DNA of 64,000 nucleotides from Pseudoflavonifractor sp. 524-17 (lineage in GTDB: Bacteria; Bacillota; Clostridia; Oscillospirales; Oscillospiraceae), in assembly GCF_009935845.1 (NCBI RefSeq), contig NZ_QWEK01000019.1:1-64000 (forward strand), in the 5' to 3' direction. The translations under genes and the position numbers were made by a program. Under the pieces are notes generated by a model, which ran no database searches, was not told where the DNA came from, and worked only from the letters and a program-made list of their open reading frames with translations. Shown here in pieces: positions 1 to 8,475 of the stretch (within the stretch, counting starts at the first letter, position 1; every line of letters starts with the position of its first letter).

Positions 1-36
1 TTTTCTCACCCTGCTCTATTTTACCTCGTTTATATG

Positions 37-64
37 AAAAAGTCTGCCGAAGGGCAGACTTTTT
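37..64. terminator. Bidirectional intrinsic terminator
   Basis: A 12-bp perfect inverted repeat (AAAAAGTCTGCC / GGCAGACTTTTT) around a GAAG loop, with a T-run on either strand. It lies beyond the 3' end of the leftward aldolase gene and could also end a rightward gene outside the window. Confidence 0.8.
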
Positions 65-74
65 CGACAGGCTG

Positions 75-100
75 AAAGGAGAGGGTCTCCCCTCTCCTTT
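75..100 (-). terminator. Intrinsic terminator of the aldolase gene
   Basis: Second hairpin 24 bp past the aldolase stop codon: AAAGGAGAGGG pairs with CCCTCTCCTTT and T residues follow on the minus strand. With the hairpin at 37-64 it gives tandem termination after the aldolase gene. Confidence 0.7.
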
Positions 101-123
101 TATGTTTGCGGTTGGATTGTCAA

Positions 124-1089
124 TTAAGCCTTGCCGTCACAGCCCAGAACGTCGATCAGCTTATGCTTGACCAGCTCCTTGATATTGGCGCGGGCGGGCT
201 TGAGGTACTCGCGGGGGTCGAACTTGTCGGGATGCTCCGCGAAGAACTGGCGGATGGTACCGGTCATGGCCAGACGCAGATCGGAGTCGATGTTGATCTT
301 GCAGACGGCACTGCGGGCGGCCTGGCGGAGCTGCGCTTCGGGAATGCCCACCGCGTCAGGCATCTTGCCGCCATTGTCGTTAATCATGGTCACGAAGTTT
401 TGGGGTACGCTGGACGAACCATGCAGCACAATGGGGAAGCCAGGCAGACGCTTGACAACCTCCTCCAGAATGTCAAAGCGCAGCGGAGGCGGGACCAGTT
501 CGCCCTTCTCATTGCGGGTACACTGGGCGGCAGTGAATTTGTACGCGCCGTGGCTGGTTCCGATGGCGATGGCCAGGGAATCGCAGCCGGTCTTGGTGAC
601 AAACTCCTCCACTTCCTCGGGACGGGTGTAGGAGGAGTCCTCCACAGAGACGTTGACCTCGTCCTCTACGCCGGCCAGGCTGCCCAGCTCGGCCTCTACC
701 ACCACACCATGGTCGTGGGCATACTCCACCACCTTCTTGGTGATCTCAATGTTTTCCGCGAAGGGCTTAGAGCTGGCGTCGATCATGACGGAGGTAAAGC
801 CGCCGTCAATGCAGGATTTACACAGGTCAAAAGAGTCGCCGTGATCCAGATGCAGGCAGATAGGCAGGCCGGTCTCAATCACAGCGGCCTCTACCAGCTT
901 CATGAGATAGGTGTGGTTGGCATAGGCGCGGGCGCCCTTGGAGACCTGAAGAATCAGAGGCGCATTGACTTCCTTCGCCGCTTCCGTAATGCCTTGGACA
1001 ATCTCCATGTTGTTGACATTGAAAGCACCAATCGCGTAGCCGCCATTGTACGCCTTCTTAAACATTTCGGTAGTAGTAACGAGAGGCAT
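124..1089 (-). CDS. fba: Class II fructose-1,6-bisphosphate aldolase
   Basis: Zn-dependent cleavage of fructose-1,6-bisphosphate to dihydroxyacetone phosphate and glyceraldehyde-3-phosphate in cytosolic glycolysis. The 321-residue protein shows class II signatures: GAFNVNN near residue 22, the zinc-site HLDHG around residue 82, the VEAELG region, and VLHGSSS further on. The chosen ATG sits 9 bp after AAGGAG; an ATG 9 bp upstream directly abuts the Shine-Dalgarno and is unlikely. It is transcribed alone, divergent from the PPi-type phosphofructokinase and beside an ATP-type enzyme, so the locus groups the hexose-bisphosphate steps. Specificity for tagatose- or ketose-bisphosphates cannot be excluded from sequence alone. 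Confidence 0.93.
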   Translation of the reverse strand: MPLVTTTEMFKKAYNGGYAIGAFNVNNMEIVQGITEAAKEVNAPLILQVSKGARAYANHTYLMKLVEAAVIETGLPICLHLDHGDSFDLCKSCIDGGFTSVMIDASSKPFAENIEITKKVVEYAHDHGVVVEAELGSLAGVEDEVNVSVEDSSYTRPEEVEEFVTKTGCDSLAIAIGTSHGAYKFTAAQCTRNEKGELVPPPLRFDILEEVVKRLPGFPIVLHGSSSVPQNFVTMINDNGGKMPDAVGIPEAQLRQAARSAVCKINIDSDLRLAMTGTIRQFFAEHPDKFDPREYLKPARANIKELVKHKLIDVLGCDGKA

Positions 1090-1122
1090 AGGGCTCATCT
1101 CCTTCTCTAAAATTACAATTAG

Positions 1123-1151
1123 ATTTTACCATTTAAGATTGATAAATACAA
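1123..1151 (-). promoter_or_regulatory. Candidate sigma-A promoter of fba
   Basis: On the minus strand TTGTAT (-35, 1146-1151) and TAAAAT (-10, 1123-1128) are separated by 17 bp, about 35 bp upstream of the aldolase start. It overlaps the divergent pfp promoter, so the two may interfere. Confidence 0.55.
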
Positions 1152-1167
1152 GGGGGCATGATATAAT
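1139..1167 (+). promoter_or_regulatory. Candidate sigma-A promoter of the PPi-type phosphofructokinase
   Basis: TTGATA (1139-1144), a 17-bp spacer and a perfect TATAAT (1162-1167), about 105 bp before the start codon. This leaves an A-rich leader of roughly 100 nt. No riboswitch fold was recognised in the leader. Confidence 0.6.
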
Positions 1168-1272
1168 AATGAAAATTTCTTATTCAGTTCTATAAGCAGT
1201 GAAAAACAGGTGCTAAAGAAGAAAAAAACTGCAAAATGCAAGTCAAAAAGCAGTTAAGAGGAGGATTAAGCT

Positions 1273-2514
1273 ATGAATGAGTTAAAAGGAGCTTGTATTA
1301 TTGGACAGTCCGGCGGTCCTACGGCGGTTATTAATGCCAGTGTGCTGGGCGTCATCCGCACTGCGCTGGAAAGCAGCAGCATCACAAGAGTCCTGGGCGC
1401 GGCCAACGGGATCAAGGGCGTGCTTCAGGATCGGCTCTACGACATGGCGGCGGAGGATCCAGACGAGCTGGAGCTGTTGAAATATACGCCTTCCTCCGCC
1501 CTAGGCTCCTGCCGCTACAAGCTGGCGGATCCTGACATGGACGATACCGACTACAAGCGCATCCTGGAGGTGTTTCGGAAGTACGGTGTCCGCTACTTTT
1601 TCTACAACGGCGGCAACGACTCTATGGACACCTGCAACAAGATCTCCAAGTATATGCAAAAGGTGGGCTATGAGTGCCGTATTATCGGCGTACCCAAGAC
1701 CATTGACAACGACCTCAACGGCACCGACCACTGCCCCGGCTTCGCCTCTGCCGCCAAGTATATTGCCACCTCCTGCGCTGAGGTGTGGCATGACACCCAT
1801 GTCTATGACACTGGTTTAGTAACGATTGTAGAGATCATGGGCCGCCACGCCGGCTGGCTGGCTGGCTCCGCCGCGCTGGCCGGAATCAGTGGCTGCGGCC
1901 CGGACCTGATCTATCTTCCTGAACAGACCTTTGAGCTCACCAACTTCCTAGAGGATGTAAATGGAGTCTTCCAGAGACGGGGAAAGTGTCTGGTGGCCGT
2001 CTCCGAAGGCATCCACCACGCCGACGGCTCCTTTGTCTCCGAAGCGAAAACCTCTGCTACAGACGGCTTTGGCCATGCTCAGCTGGGTGGTTTGGCCGCT
2101 ACGCTGGCCGACGCCGTAAAAATGGAGACCGGCACCAAGGTCCGCAGCATTGAGCTCTCCCTTCTCCAGCGATGCGCCTCTCACGTGGCCTCTCAGACGG
2201 ATATTGATGAGGCGTTCCAGGCTGGAAAAGCTGCGGTGGAGGCCGCCGTCTCCGGCGTTACCGATAAGATGGTAGCTTTCAAATGTTCCCGTGAAAACGG
2301 GGTTTATCACTGTGACACCGTTCTGGAGTCCTTGGATATTGTAGCTAACTTCGAGAAAAAGGTCCCACGGGAGTGGATCAACGCCAAGGGCAACGGTGTG
2401 AAGCAGGCGTTTCTGGACTACGTGCTCCCCCTTATCCAAGGCGATCCGGCAATCGTAAGGCAGGATGGTCTCCCCCGCTTTGCCAAGCTGAAAAAAGTAC
2501 TTGCCTCTGTTTGA
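1273..2514 (+). CDS. pfp: Pyrophosphate-dependent 6-phosphofructokinase
   Basis: Interconverts fructose-6-phosphate and fructose-1,6-bisphosphate using PPi. The PPi-type call rests on two diagnostic sites: GGNDS near residue 113, where ATP enzymes have GGDGS/T, and PKTIDND near residue 141, where ATP enzymes have PGTIDND. A MGRHAGW motif follows. Length (413 residues) fits PPi-type enzymes better than the ~320-residue ATP forms. The ATG follows a GAGGAGG site. It has its own promoter and a strong terminator at 2525-2560. Because PPi enzymes are reversible it may also serve gluconeogenesis (family knowledge). Confidence 0.88.
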   Translation: MNELKGACIIGQSGGPTAVINASVLGVIRTALESSSITRVLGAANGIKGVLQDRLYDMAAEDPDELELLKYTPSSALGSCRYKLADPDMDDTDYKRILEVFRKYGVRYFFYNGGNDSMDTCNKISKYMQKVGYECRIIGVPKTIDNDLNGTDHCPGFASAAKYIATSCAEVWHDTHVYDTGLVTIVEIMGRHAGWLAGSAALAGISGCGPDLIYLPEQTFELTNFLEDVNGVFQRRGKCLVAVSEGIHHADGSFVSEAKTSATDGFGHAQLGGLAATLADAVKMETGTKVRSIELSLLQRCASHVASQTDIDEAFQAGKAAVEAAVSGVTDKMVAFKCSRENGVYHCDTVLESLDIVANFEKKVPREWINAKGNGVKQAFLDYVLPLIQGDPAIVRQDGLPRFAKLKKVLASV

Positions 2515-2524
2515 TTCCAGATAA

Positions 2525-2560
2525 AATGATGCCCTGTACGATTTTGTACAGGGCATCATT
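2525..2560. terminator. Bidirectional terminator between convergent phosphofructokinase genes
   Basis: Perfect 15-bp inverted repeat (AATGATGCCCTGTAC / GTACAGGGCATCATT), 11 bp after the pfp stop and 18 bp beyond the convergent pfkA stop. T-rich tracts follow on the plus strand. Confidence 0.85.
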
Positions 2561-2577
2561 CTTCTTCTATTTGGCCG

Positions 2578-3591
2578 TTACAACAATTCCTCTTTCAGCT
2601 TCACCTGCTCCATACCGGTCAGCGCCCGCATGACGGTATAGGTCTGGGGATCCAAGCTCTTGCGCATGGCTAGGGCCTCCGCAATGTCATAGTTGACATA
2701 CTGATCACCCTGGAGGCAGATGACCCGATTGGTCATTCCCTTTGCCAGCAGCTCTACTGCCTCATAACCCATATGGGTGGCGGTAACCCGGTCTCTGGAG
2801 GAGGGACTTCCCCCCCGCTGAACGTGGCCCAAAATGGTGACACGGGTGTCCAGCGCGGTGGTGTTCCGGATCTCCTCCGCCACATGATAGGCGCCGCCCT
2901 CCACTCCTTCCGCCACAATCACCATAAAGTGCGTGCGTCCGTTCAGACGGGCCCGGCGGATGGGTTCCATCAAATCGTGCTCATAGTTGATGTCCTGCTC
3001 CGGAATCACAACCGCCGTAGCGCCGCAGGCCACTCCTACATAAAGGGCCAGATGGCCGGCGTGGCGGCCCATTACCTCCACCACAGAGCAGCGTTCGTGG
3101 GACTGCATGGTATCCCGCAGTTTATCAATGGAATCCTGGGCGGTGTTGCAGGCGGTATCAAAGCCGATGGTGTAGGTGGAGCAGGAGATATCGTTGTCAA
3201 TGGTACCGGGAATGCCGACAACAGACACACCGAGCTTGGACAGCTCCAGCAGGCCGCGGAATGTGCCGTCGCCGCCGATTCCCACAAGGCCGTCGATCCC
3301 CAGCAGTTTGCAGGTGGACACCGCCTTTTCCCGGCCCTTCGGCTGGTAAAACTCCTCACTGCGGGCGGAATAGAGCATGGTGCCGCCCTGGCGGGAGATG
3401 CCGCTGACGCTCTCGAAGTCAAGGGGAATGATGTCACAGTTAATCAGCCCATAATATCCCCGCCGTATTCCCACACACTCGATCCCCATATGCAGTGCCG
3501 TCCGGACTACGGAGCGGACTGCGGCGTTCATACCGGGCGCGTCACCGCCGCTTGTAAAGACGCCAATTCGACGCATCTGCTTGCTTTCCAT
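2578..3591 (-). CDS. pfkA: ATP-dependent 6-phosphofructokinase
   Basis: Commits fructose-6-phosphate to glycolysis using ATP. The N-terminus has the nucleotide-binding TSGGDAPGMNA motif, followed by GGDGT (ATP-type glycine), PGTIDND with the catalytic aspartate, and MGRHAGH. The reading frame stays open further upstream, but the ATG at 3591 has AAAGGAGG 9 bp ahead and gives a protein of 337 residues, near the family norm of 320. It lies 51 bp downstream of purB on the same strand, so the two are probably co-transcribed. The motif contrast with the neighbouring PPi-type enzyme is clear. Confidence 0.93.
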   Translation of the reverse strand: MESKQMRRIGVFTSGGDAPGMNAAVRSVVRTALHMGIECVGIRRGYYGLINCDIIPLDFESVSGISRQGGTMLYSARSEEFYQPKGREKAVSTCKLLGIDGLVGIGGDGTFRGLLELSKLGVSVVGIPGTIDNDISCSTYTIGFDTACNTAQDSIDKLRDTMQSHERCSVVEVMGRHAGHLALYVGVACGATAVVIPEQDINYEHDLMEPIRRARLNGRTHFMVIVAEGVEGGAYHVAEEIRNTTALDTRVTILGHVQRGGSPSSRDRVTATHMGYEAVELLAKGMTNRVICLQGDQYVNYDIAEALAMRKSLDPQTYTVMRALTGMEQVKLKEELL

Positions 3592-3642
3592 ATGGGAAGA
3601 ACCTCCTTTTATCTGTTCGAAATCGAGATATTGCACTCTGCC

Positions 3643-5079
3643 TTATACTTTCAGCGCAGTTTCTGCCTGGTTAAGGGCGGCCGCGTGGCGCTTCAGCACC
3701 GGGCGAACCGCCTCCTCCAGAAAATCGGTTACCTGCTCCGGACAGCGACCGATATAGCGGCTGGGCTCCAGGTGGGCGGTCAGCTCCTCCCGGCTCATGC
3801 CGAACATAGGGTCCGCGGCGATGAGCTCAATGAGGTTGTTGTCCAAGCCCAGATCCTTGACATTCCGGCCCGCCTCCAGGGCATGGATGCGGATCCGCTC
3901 GTGGAGTTCCTGACGGTTCCCCCCCCGCTTGACGGCGTCCATCATAATATTTTCACTGGCCATAAAGGGGAGTTCCTCCAAAATATGCCGCTCAATTACC
4001 TTCTCGTGGACCACCAGATTGGATGCCACATTGAGGTAAATATTCAAAATGGCATCCACCGCGAGGAACGCCTCCGGCACAGAAATCCGTTTATTGGCGG
4101 AGTCATCCAAGGTTCGCTCAAACCACTGGGTCGCGGCGGTAACAGCCGGATTGACCGCGTCGGCAATCACATAGCGGGCGAGACTGCAAATGCGCTCGCA
4201 CCGCATGGGGTTGCGCTTATAGGGCATGGCCGAGGAACCGATCTGGTTTTTCTCAAAGGGCTCCTCCACCTCTTTCAGATGACAAAGCAGCCGGAGATCG
4301 GTGGCGAATTTGCTGGCGGACTGGGCGATACCGGACAGAGTAGCCAGTACGGCGGCGTCCACCTTGCGGGAATAGGTCTGACCGGAGACCGGAATCACTT
4401 CCTCAAAGCCCATCTCCTGGGCGATTTTCCGGTCCAACTCCTTACACTTTTCGTGATCGCCCTCAAACAGCTCCAGAAAGCTGGCCTGTGTACCGGTGGT
4501 TCCCTTACAGCCCAACAGTTTTAAGCTGGAAATACGATACTCAGTCTCCTCCAAGTCCATCAGCAGCTCGTTCATCCACAGGGTGGCCCGCTTCCCCACC
4601 GTCACCAGCTGCGCGGGCTGGAAGTGGGTAAAGCCCAGGGCAGGCAGCGCCTTATAGGTGTCCGCAAACTTGGCCACACGGTCCAGCACCTGCACCAATT
4701 TATTTCGGATCAGCGCCAGCCCTTCCCGCATGAGGATAATGTCCGTATTATCGCCTACATAACAGCTGGTGGCCCCCAGATGAATGATAGGCATGGCTGT
4801 AGGGCAGATGGCGCCAAACGCATGGATATGGGCCATGACATCGTGGCGGAGCTGCCGCTCTTTCTCGGCGGCCAATGGGTAATCAATTTCGTCAACATGG
4901 GCCTCCATCTCGTCAATCTGTGCCTGAGTGACAGGCAGACCCAGCTCCATCTCCGCCCGGGCCAAGGCAATCCACAGCCGGCGCCAGGTGGTAAACTTCT
5001 TGTCCGGCGAAAACAGATAGAGCATCTCCTCGCTGGCATACCGTGAGGACAGCGGACTTTCGTATACATTCTTACTCAT
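3643..5079 (-). CDS. purB: Adenylosuccinate lyase
   Basis: Fumarate-releasing lyase acting twice in purine synthesis: on SAICAR, and on adenylosuccinate to give AMP. The fumarase/aspartase-superfamily signature is visible as GSSAMPYKRNP near residue 290, with HLGATSCYV and GFTHFQPAQ earlier. The chosen ATG (protein begins MSKNVYESPL) is preceded by AAAAGGGGA; upstream codons in the open frame lack a good ribosome site. About 478 residues is normal for the long bacterial/eukaryotic-like subtype. It leads a likely purB-pfkA transcription unit; no other purine genes are nearby. Confidence 0.93.
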   Translation of the reverse strand: MSKNVYESPLSSRYASEEMLYLFSPDKKFTTWRRLWIALARAEMELGLPVTQAQIDEMEAHVDEIDYPLAAEKERQLRHDVMAHIHAFGAICPTAMPIIHLGATSCYVGDNTDIILMREGLALIRNKLVQVLDRVAKFADTYKALPALGFTHFQPAQLVTVGKRATLWMNELLMDLEETEYRISSLKLLGCKGTTGTQASFLELFEGDHEKCKELDRKIAQEMGFEEVIPVSGQTYSRKVDAAVLATLSGIAQSASKFATDLRLLCHLKEVEEPFEKNQIGSSAMPYKRNPMRCERICSLARYVIADAVNPAVTAATQWFERTLDDSANKRISVPEAFLAVDAILNIYLNVASNLVVHEKVIERHILEELPFMASENIMMDAVKRGGNRQELHERIRIHALEAGRNVKDLGLDNNLIELIAADPMFGMSREELTAHLEPSRYIGRCPEQVTDFLEEAVRPVLKRHAAALNQAETALKV

Positions 5080-5215
5080 TGGCAATCCCCTTTTATCTTG
5101 AATCTCTCGCCTAGAATCATACCACAAAAAGAAAAGATGTACAAGATTGAATCATGCCTGTTCCTTGAAAGAAGCGCGCTGTTGCTGAAAACTCTGTCAA
5201 TCTTATTCAAACGTA

Positions 5216-5244
5216 TTGAATCAAACCGAGTTCTGTGATAAAAT
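5216..5244 (+). promoter_or_regulatory. Candidate promoter for the small membrane protein and SDR genes
   Basis: TTGAAT (5216-5221), a 17-bp spacer and TAAAAT (5239-5244), 36 bp ahead of the start codon of the 79-residue membrane protein. Confidence 0.5.
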
Positions 5245-5280
5245 TCAAAAAACAGGTCATAATTGTAGGAGGATAAGTAT

Positions 5281-5520
5281 ATGGAAAGCGCCACATGGAA
5301 AAATGGCCTCAGATATTTTCTGATTGGCATTGCGGTGGCGGCCGGCGGCATGTTTTTTTCCGATCTTGCCGGCGGCTTTTTCAACGGAATGCCCTATGGA
5401 GACGCGGCAGCTCTTGGCATGGGGATGTATTTATGTGTAGTCGTTGTCACCTGTACTGGCATTATTGTCTCCCATATGGATAAAAAGCGGCTTCCTGATG
5501 GGGATACTCCCTCTGTCTGA
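5281..5520 (+). CDS. Small two-helix membrane protein, function unknown
   Basis: A 79-residue protein with two predicted membrane segments (about residues 11-31 and 45-64), a short lysine-containing loop and a polar tail. A very good AGGAGG site lies 8 bp ahead of the ATG and a promoter-like pair precedes it, so it is probably expressed. The SDR gene starts 38 bp downstream on the same strand, suggesting a two-gene unit. I do not recognise the family. Confidence 0.7.
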   Translation: MESATWKNGLRYFLIGIAVAAGGMFFSDLAGGFFNGMPYGDAAALGMGMYLCVVVVTCTGIIVSHMDKKRLPDGDTPSV

Positions 5521-5558
5521 GAATAAAACGGTACCATGAAACAAGAAAGGGGCTCATT

Positions 5559-6296
5559 ATGTTAAAGGGAAGAACCGCTGTCGTTACCGGCGGCACACGT
5601 GGGATTGGTTTTGCCATCGTGAAGAAGTATCTGGACAACGGGGCCAATGTGGCCATTGCCGGCTCTAGAGAGGAGACGGTACAGAAGGCGCTGGCCCAAC
5701 TCTCGGAGTATGAGGGGAGGGTCATGGGCATCTGGCCCGATCTGTGCAATCCGGAGGAGGTGGCTGCGGCCTTCACCCGTGTCAAGGAGCGGTTTGGCTC
5801 CTTCGACATCCTGGCCAACAACGCAGGCATCTCGTCGCGGACCAGCCTTTACGAGTACACGCTGGATGAGTTCTCCAAAATCCTGGACGTGAACCTGAAA
5901 GCCCCCTTCGTCTGCTCCCAGGCTGCCGCGCGGCTGATGAAGGAACAGGGCGGCGGAACTATCATCAATACCAGCTCTATGGTATCGAAATATGGTCAGC
6001 CTGCCGGCTGCGGATACCCGGCGACTAAGTTTGCCGTTAACGGACTGACCAAATCTCTGGCCAGAGAGCTGGCCAAGGACCAGATCCGCGTAAACGCAGT
6101 AGCTCCCGGTGTGACGAAGACCGATATGGTGGCCGCGCTGCCCACGGAGATGGTGGAGCGGATCTCTGCTGGAATCCCACTGGGCCGGCCGGGAGAGCCG
6201 GAGGATGTGGCAAACGCCTTTTTGTATCTGGCCAGCGATATTGCCTGCTATGTGACGGGGGTTGTGCTCCATGTGGATGGGGCGGCGATGACCTAA
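5559..6296 (+). CDS. Short-chain dehydrogenase/reductase, FabG-like
   Basis: NAD(P)-dependent oxidoreductase of the classical SDR family, 245 residues. Visible are the Rossmann motif TGGTRGIG near residue 10, NNAG near residue 90, a serine in INTSSM, and the YxxxK pair in GYPATK followed by ARELA. The closest textbook relative is 3-oxoacyl-ACP reductase. There is no fatty-acid synthesis cluster around it, so a sugar-alcohol or steroid dehydrogenase role is equally possible. RBS AAAGGGG lies ahead of the ATG, and a strong terminator follows 14 bp after the stop. Confidence 0.85.
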   Translation: MLKGRTAVVTGGTRGIGFAIVKKYLDNGANVAIAGSREETVQKALAQLSEYEGRVMGIWPDLCNPEEVAAAFTRVKERFGSFDILANNAGISSRTSLYEYTLDEFSKILDVNLKAPFVCSQAAARLMKEQGGGTIINTSSMVSKYGQPAGCGYPATKFAVNGLTKSLARELAKDQIRVNAVAPGVTKTDMVAALPTEMVERISAGIPLGRPGEPEDVANAFLYLASDIACYVTGVVLHVDGAAMT

Positions 6297-6309
6297 AACC
6301 TTATATCAG

Positions 6310-6343
6310 CAAGGGCGTACCGCTGGCCGGCGGTACGCCCTTG
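6310..6343. terminator. Bidirectional terminator between the SDR and aminotransferase genes
   Basis: Perfect 13-bp inverted repeat CAAGGGCGTACCG / CGGTACGCCCTTG with an 8-nt loop, between two convergent genes (SDR ends at 6296, aminotransferase at 6363). Confidence 0.8.
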
Positions 6344-6362
6344 CTTGGTTTGACAGAGGAAA

Positions 6363-7553
6363 TCAGCCCGCCAGGAACTTCTCCAGACGATTCAGCCCCT
6401 CCTTGATGTTATCCATAGAGGTGGCGTAGGACCAGCGAACAAAGTTTGGCGCACCAAACCCAGCTCCGGGCACTACAGCCACCAGTCCTTTTTTCAGGAA
6501 AGCGTCCGCAAAGCTGTTGTCATCGGTAATTTCCGCCCCCTGGATGGTCTTCCCAATGAGCTGCTCAATGTTCATCATAACATAGAAAGCACCCTCAGGC
6601 TTGATACAGCTCACACCGGGAATGGCGTTCATCCGCTCTACAATGTAATCGCGGCGCTCCTCAAAGGCTTTGCGCATCTCCTCGATTTTTTCCTGAGATT
6701 CTGTAAGCGCGGCAACAGAGGCCTTTTGAGAGATGGCGGAAGCGGAGCCGGTGGAGTGGCTGACATAATTGGCCATCACCTTGGCAACCTTGTCACTGGC
6801 GCAGGCATAGCCAATTCTCCACCCCGTCATGGCGTAGGACTTGGACACGCCGTTAATCAGAATGGTCCGCTCCTTCACTTCCTCGCTCAGGGCGGGGAAA
6901 CTGGCGAATTTCCTGCCGTCGTAGACCAGTCCATAGTAGATCTCGTCGCAGACAACATACAGATCGTTGTCTACACATACTTTAGCAATCCCCTCCAGCT
7001 CTTTCTTGTCGTACATCATACCAGTGGGGTTGGAGGGATTGTTGAGAATAATGGCCTTGGTTTTGGGTGTAATGGCCTGGGCCAGCTTCTCCGGGGTGAG
7101 CTTGAAGTGCTCCGCCTCTGTGGCGGTGACTACCACCGGTACGCCGCCTACCATTTTGATCAGCTCAATATAGCTCACCCAGTAGGGCGCAGGCAGGATC
7201 ACTTCGTCTCCGGGATTGATCAGGGCCCGCAGGGCCAGATAGACCGCATGCTTGGCGCCGCTGGTGGCGACTACCTGATTGGGCTTATAGGCAACCCCGC
7301 AGTCGGCCAGCATCCGGTCGCATACGGCCTGCCGCAGCTCTACCGTGCCGGCTGCCGGCGTATAACGGGTGACATTATTTTCAATGGCCGCGATGCCGCA
7401 GGCCTTGATCTCGTCAGGGGTATTGAAATCGGGCTCACCGGCGCCAAAGCCGATGACATCGACACCCTCCGCCTTCATCTGCTTGAACAGAGCGTCAATC
7501 GCCATGGTGGTGGATGCCTGAACAGCCTGCGCAATCTGGGACAGCTCTTTCAT
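6363..7553 (-). CDS. PLP-dependent class I/II aminotransferase, aspartate-type
   Basis: Fold-type I aminotransferase. Features: an N-terminal GAGEPDF substrate loop, NPSNPTG near residue 170, CDEIYYGLVYDG (PLP-binding aspartate and tyrosine), the Schiff-base lysine in NGVSKSYAMTGWRIGY near residue 237, and a C-terminal FVRWSYA arginine contact. These favour the aspartate/aromatic Ib subgroup (family knowledge). The ATG at 7553 follows TTGGAGGAG; the frame is open 29 codons further upstream without a comparable site. Monocistronic, ending at a terminator shared with the SDR gene. Confidence 0.9.
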   Translation of the reverse strand: MKELSQIAQAVQASTTMAIDALFKQMKAEGVDVIGFGAGEPDFNTPDEIKACGIAAIENNVTRYTPAAGTVELRQAVCDRMLADCGVAYKPNQVVATSGAKHAVYLALRALINPGDEVILPAPYWVSYIELIKMVGGVPVVVTATEAEHFKLTPEKLAQAITPKTKAIILNNPSNPTGMMYDKKELEGIAKVCVDNDLYVVCDEIYYGLVYDGRKFASFPALSEEVKERTILINGVSKSYAMTGWRIGYACASDKVAKVMANYVSHSTGSASAISQKASVAALTESQEKIEEMRKAFEERRDYIVERMNAIPGVSCIKPEGAFYVMMNIEQLIGKTIQGAEITDDNSFADAFLKKGLVAVVPGAGFGAPNFVRWSYATSMDNIKEGLNRLEKFLAG

Positions 7554-7694
7554 GGGAATCTCCTCCAAATGTAAAAGTTCAAATTGATCTGTGTGTATTA
7601 TATGCGCAGGCGCAAAAAAATGCAAGTATCTTTCTTTCAACTTTCATATTTTTGAGAAATTAGACAACAGCTCCTTGAAAAGGCGCAGAAAATG

Positions 7695-7735
7695 AAGTGC
7701 CGTCTGTGCTCTTTGAACAAACACAGACGGCACTT
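7695..7735 (-). terminator. Terminator of the coaX/ECF S-component unit
   Basis: AAGTGCCGTCTGTG / CACAGACGGCACTT form a 14-bp perfect stem with a 13-nt loop, followed on the minus strand by a T-containing tract. It lies 28 bp beyond the S-component stop codon. Confidence 0.8.
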
Positions 7736-7763
7736 CTTCCCTTCTCAAACCATGCGGCAACAG

Positions 7764-8387
7764 TTACAGGGTTTTATCCATGGCCTCCAGCGCACGGCAG
7801 ACCGCCGCCACAACCACACAGGACACCAACGCCTCTGGAATTCCCGCTGTGGTGGCCACGCCCATTACCATGGTGCCCACCGCGCTGATGTCAACCTGGT
7901 AAGCCTGAGCCACGTAATTGCTGGCCAGCATCCACAGGCCGCCCAGATAGAACACGGTATTCATCAGAGAGCCCAGAAAACCGGTGATTCCATACCCGAT
8001 CAAGTGCTGTTTGTCCAACGCCGGCACCTTGTGCAGCCCGCGCATCAGCAGGCCGCTGAGCCAACCCATCAAAATGCGGGGCACCATGGCGATAAAGATG
8101 TACACCAAGGGCTCTACCCCAAGAATCGCGGTGGCAACCACATCCGCGCCAGGCATGGTCAGCACCTTAATCAGTGCGGACAGGCCAAAGAAGCCGCCCA
8201 GAACGGCCCCCGCGGCAGGTCCCATCAAAGCCGCGCCGATGATCACCGGCATCTGGATGGTGGTAGCCGCGATAGGTCCGATGACCAGGTATCCCAGCGG
8301 CGTGAAGCTGAGCAGAAAGATGATGGCGACCAGTACCGCCACCCGGACCATCCGCCCAATCTTCGGGTTGACATTTGCCTTTTCCAT
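7764..8387 (-). CDS. ECF transporter S component, probably pantothenate-type
   Basis: Substrate-binding membrane subunit of an energy-coupling-factor importer: about 207 residues, roughly six hydrophobic segments, with an N-terminal basic stretch before the first helix as in ECF S components. It is directly downstream of coaX (about 90 bp), so pantothenate import feeding CoA synthesis is the likely role (context inference). No EcfA/EcfT genes are in the window, as expected for a group II system sharing an energizing module. The ATG at 8387 is 9 bp from AGGAGG; a TTG two codons earlier is too close to that site. Confidence 0.78.
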   Translation of the reverse strand: MEKANVNPKIGRMVRVAVLVAIIFLLSFTPLGYLVIGPIAATTIQMPVIIGAALMGPAAGAVLGGFFGLSALIKVLTMPGADVVATAILGVEPLVYIFIAMVPRILMGWLSGLLMRGLHKVPALDKQHLIGYGITGFLGSLMNTVFYLGGLWMLASNYVAQAYQVDISAVGTMVMGVATTAGIPEALVSCVVVAAVCRALEAMDKTL

Positions 8388-8475
8388 ATTCAATTACCTC
8401 CTGCTGCCGCTCCCTGTTCAGGGATGCAGCGCATTTATTTACCCACAGCATCCGCTGTTGAGTACCAAAAAATTC

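Noticed and set aside
2773-4524. A 583-codon plus-strand open frame
   Set aside because: Antisense to pfkA and purB and spanning their junction; no ribosome site or family motif.
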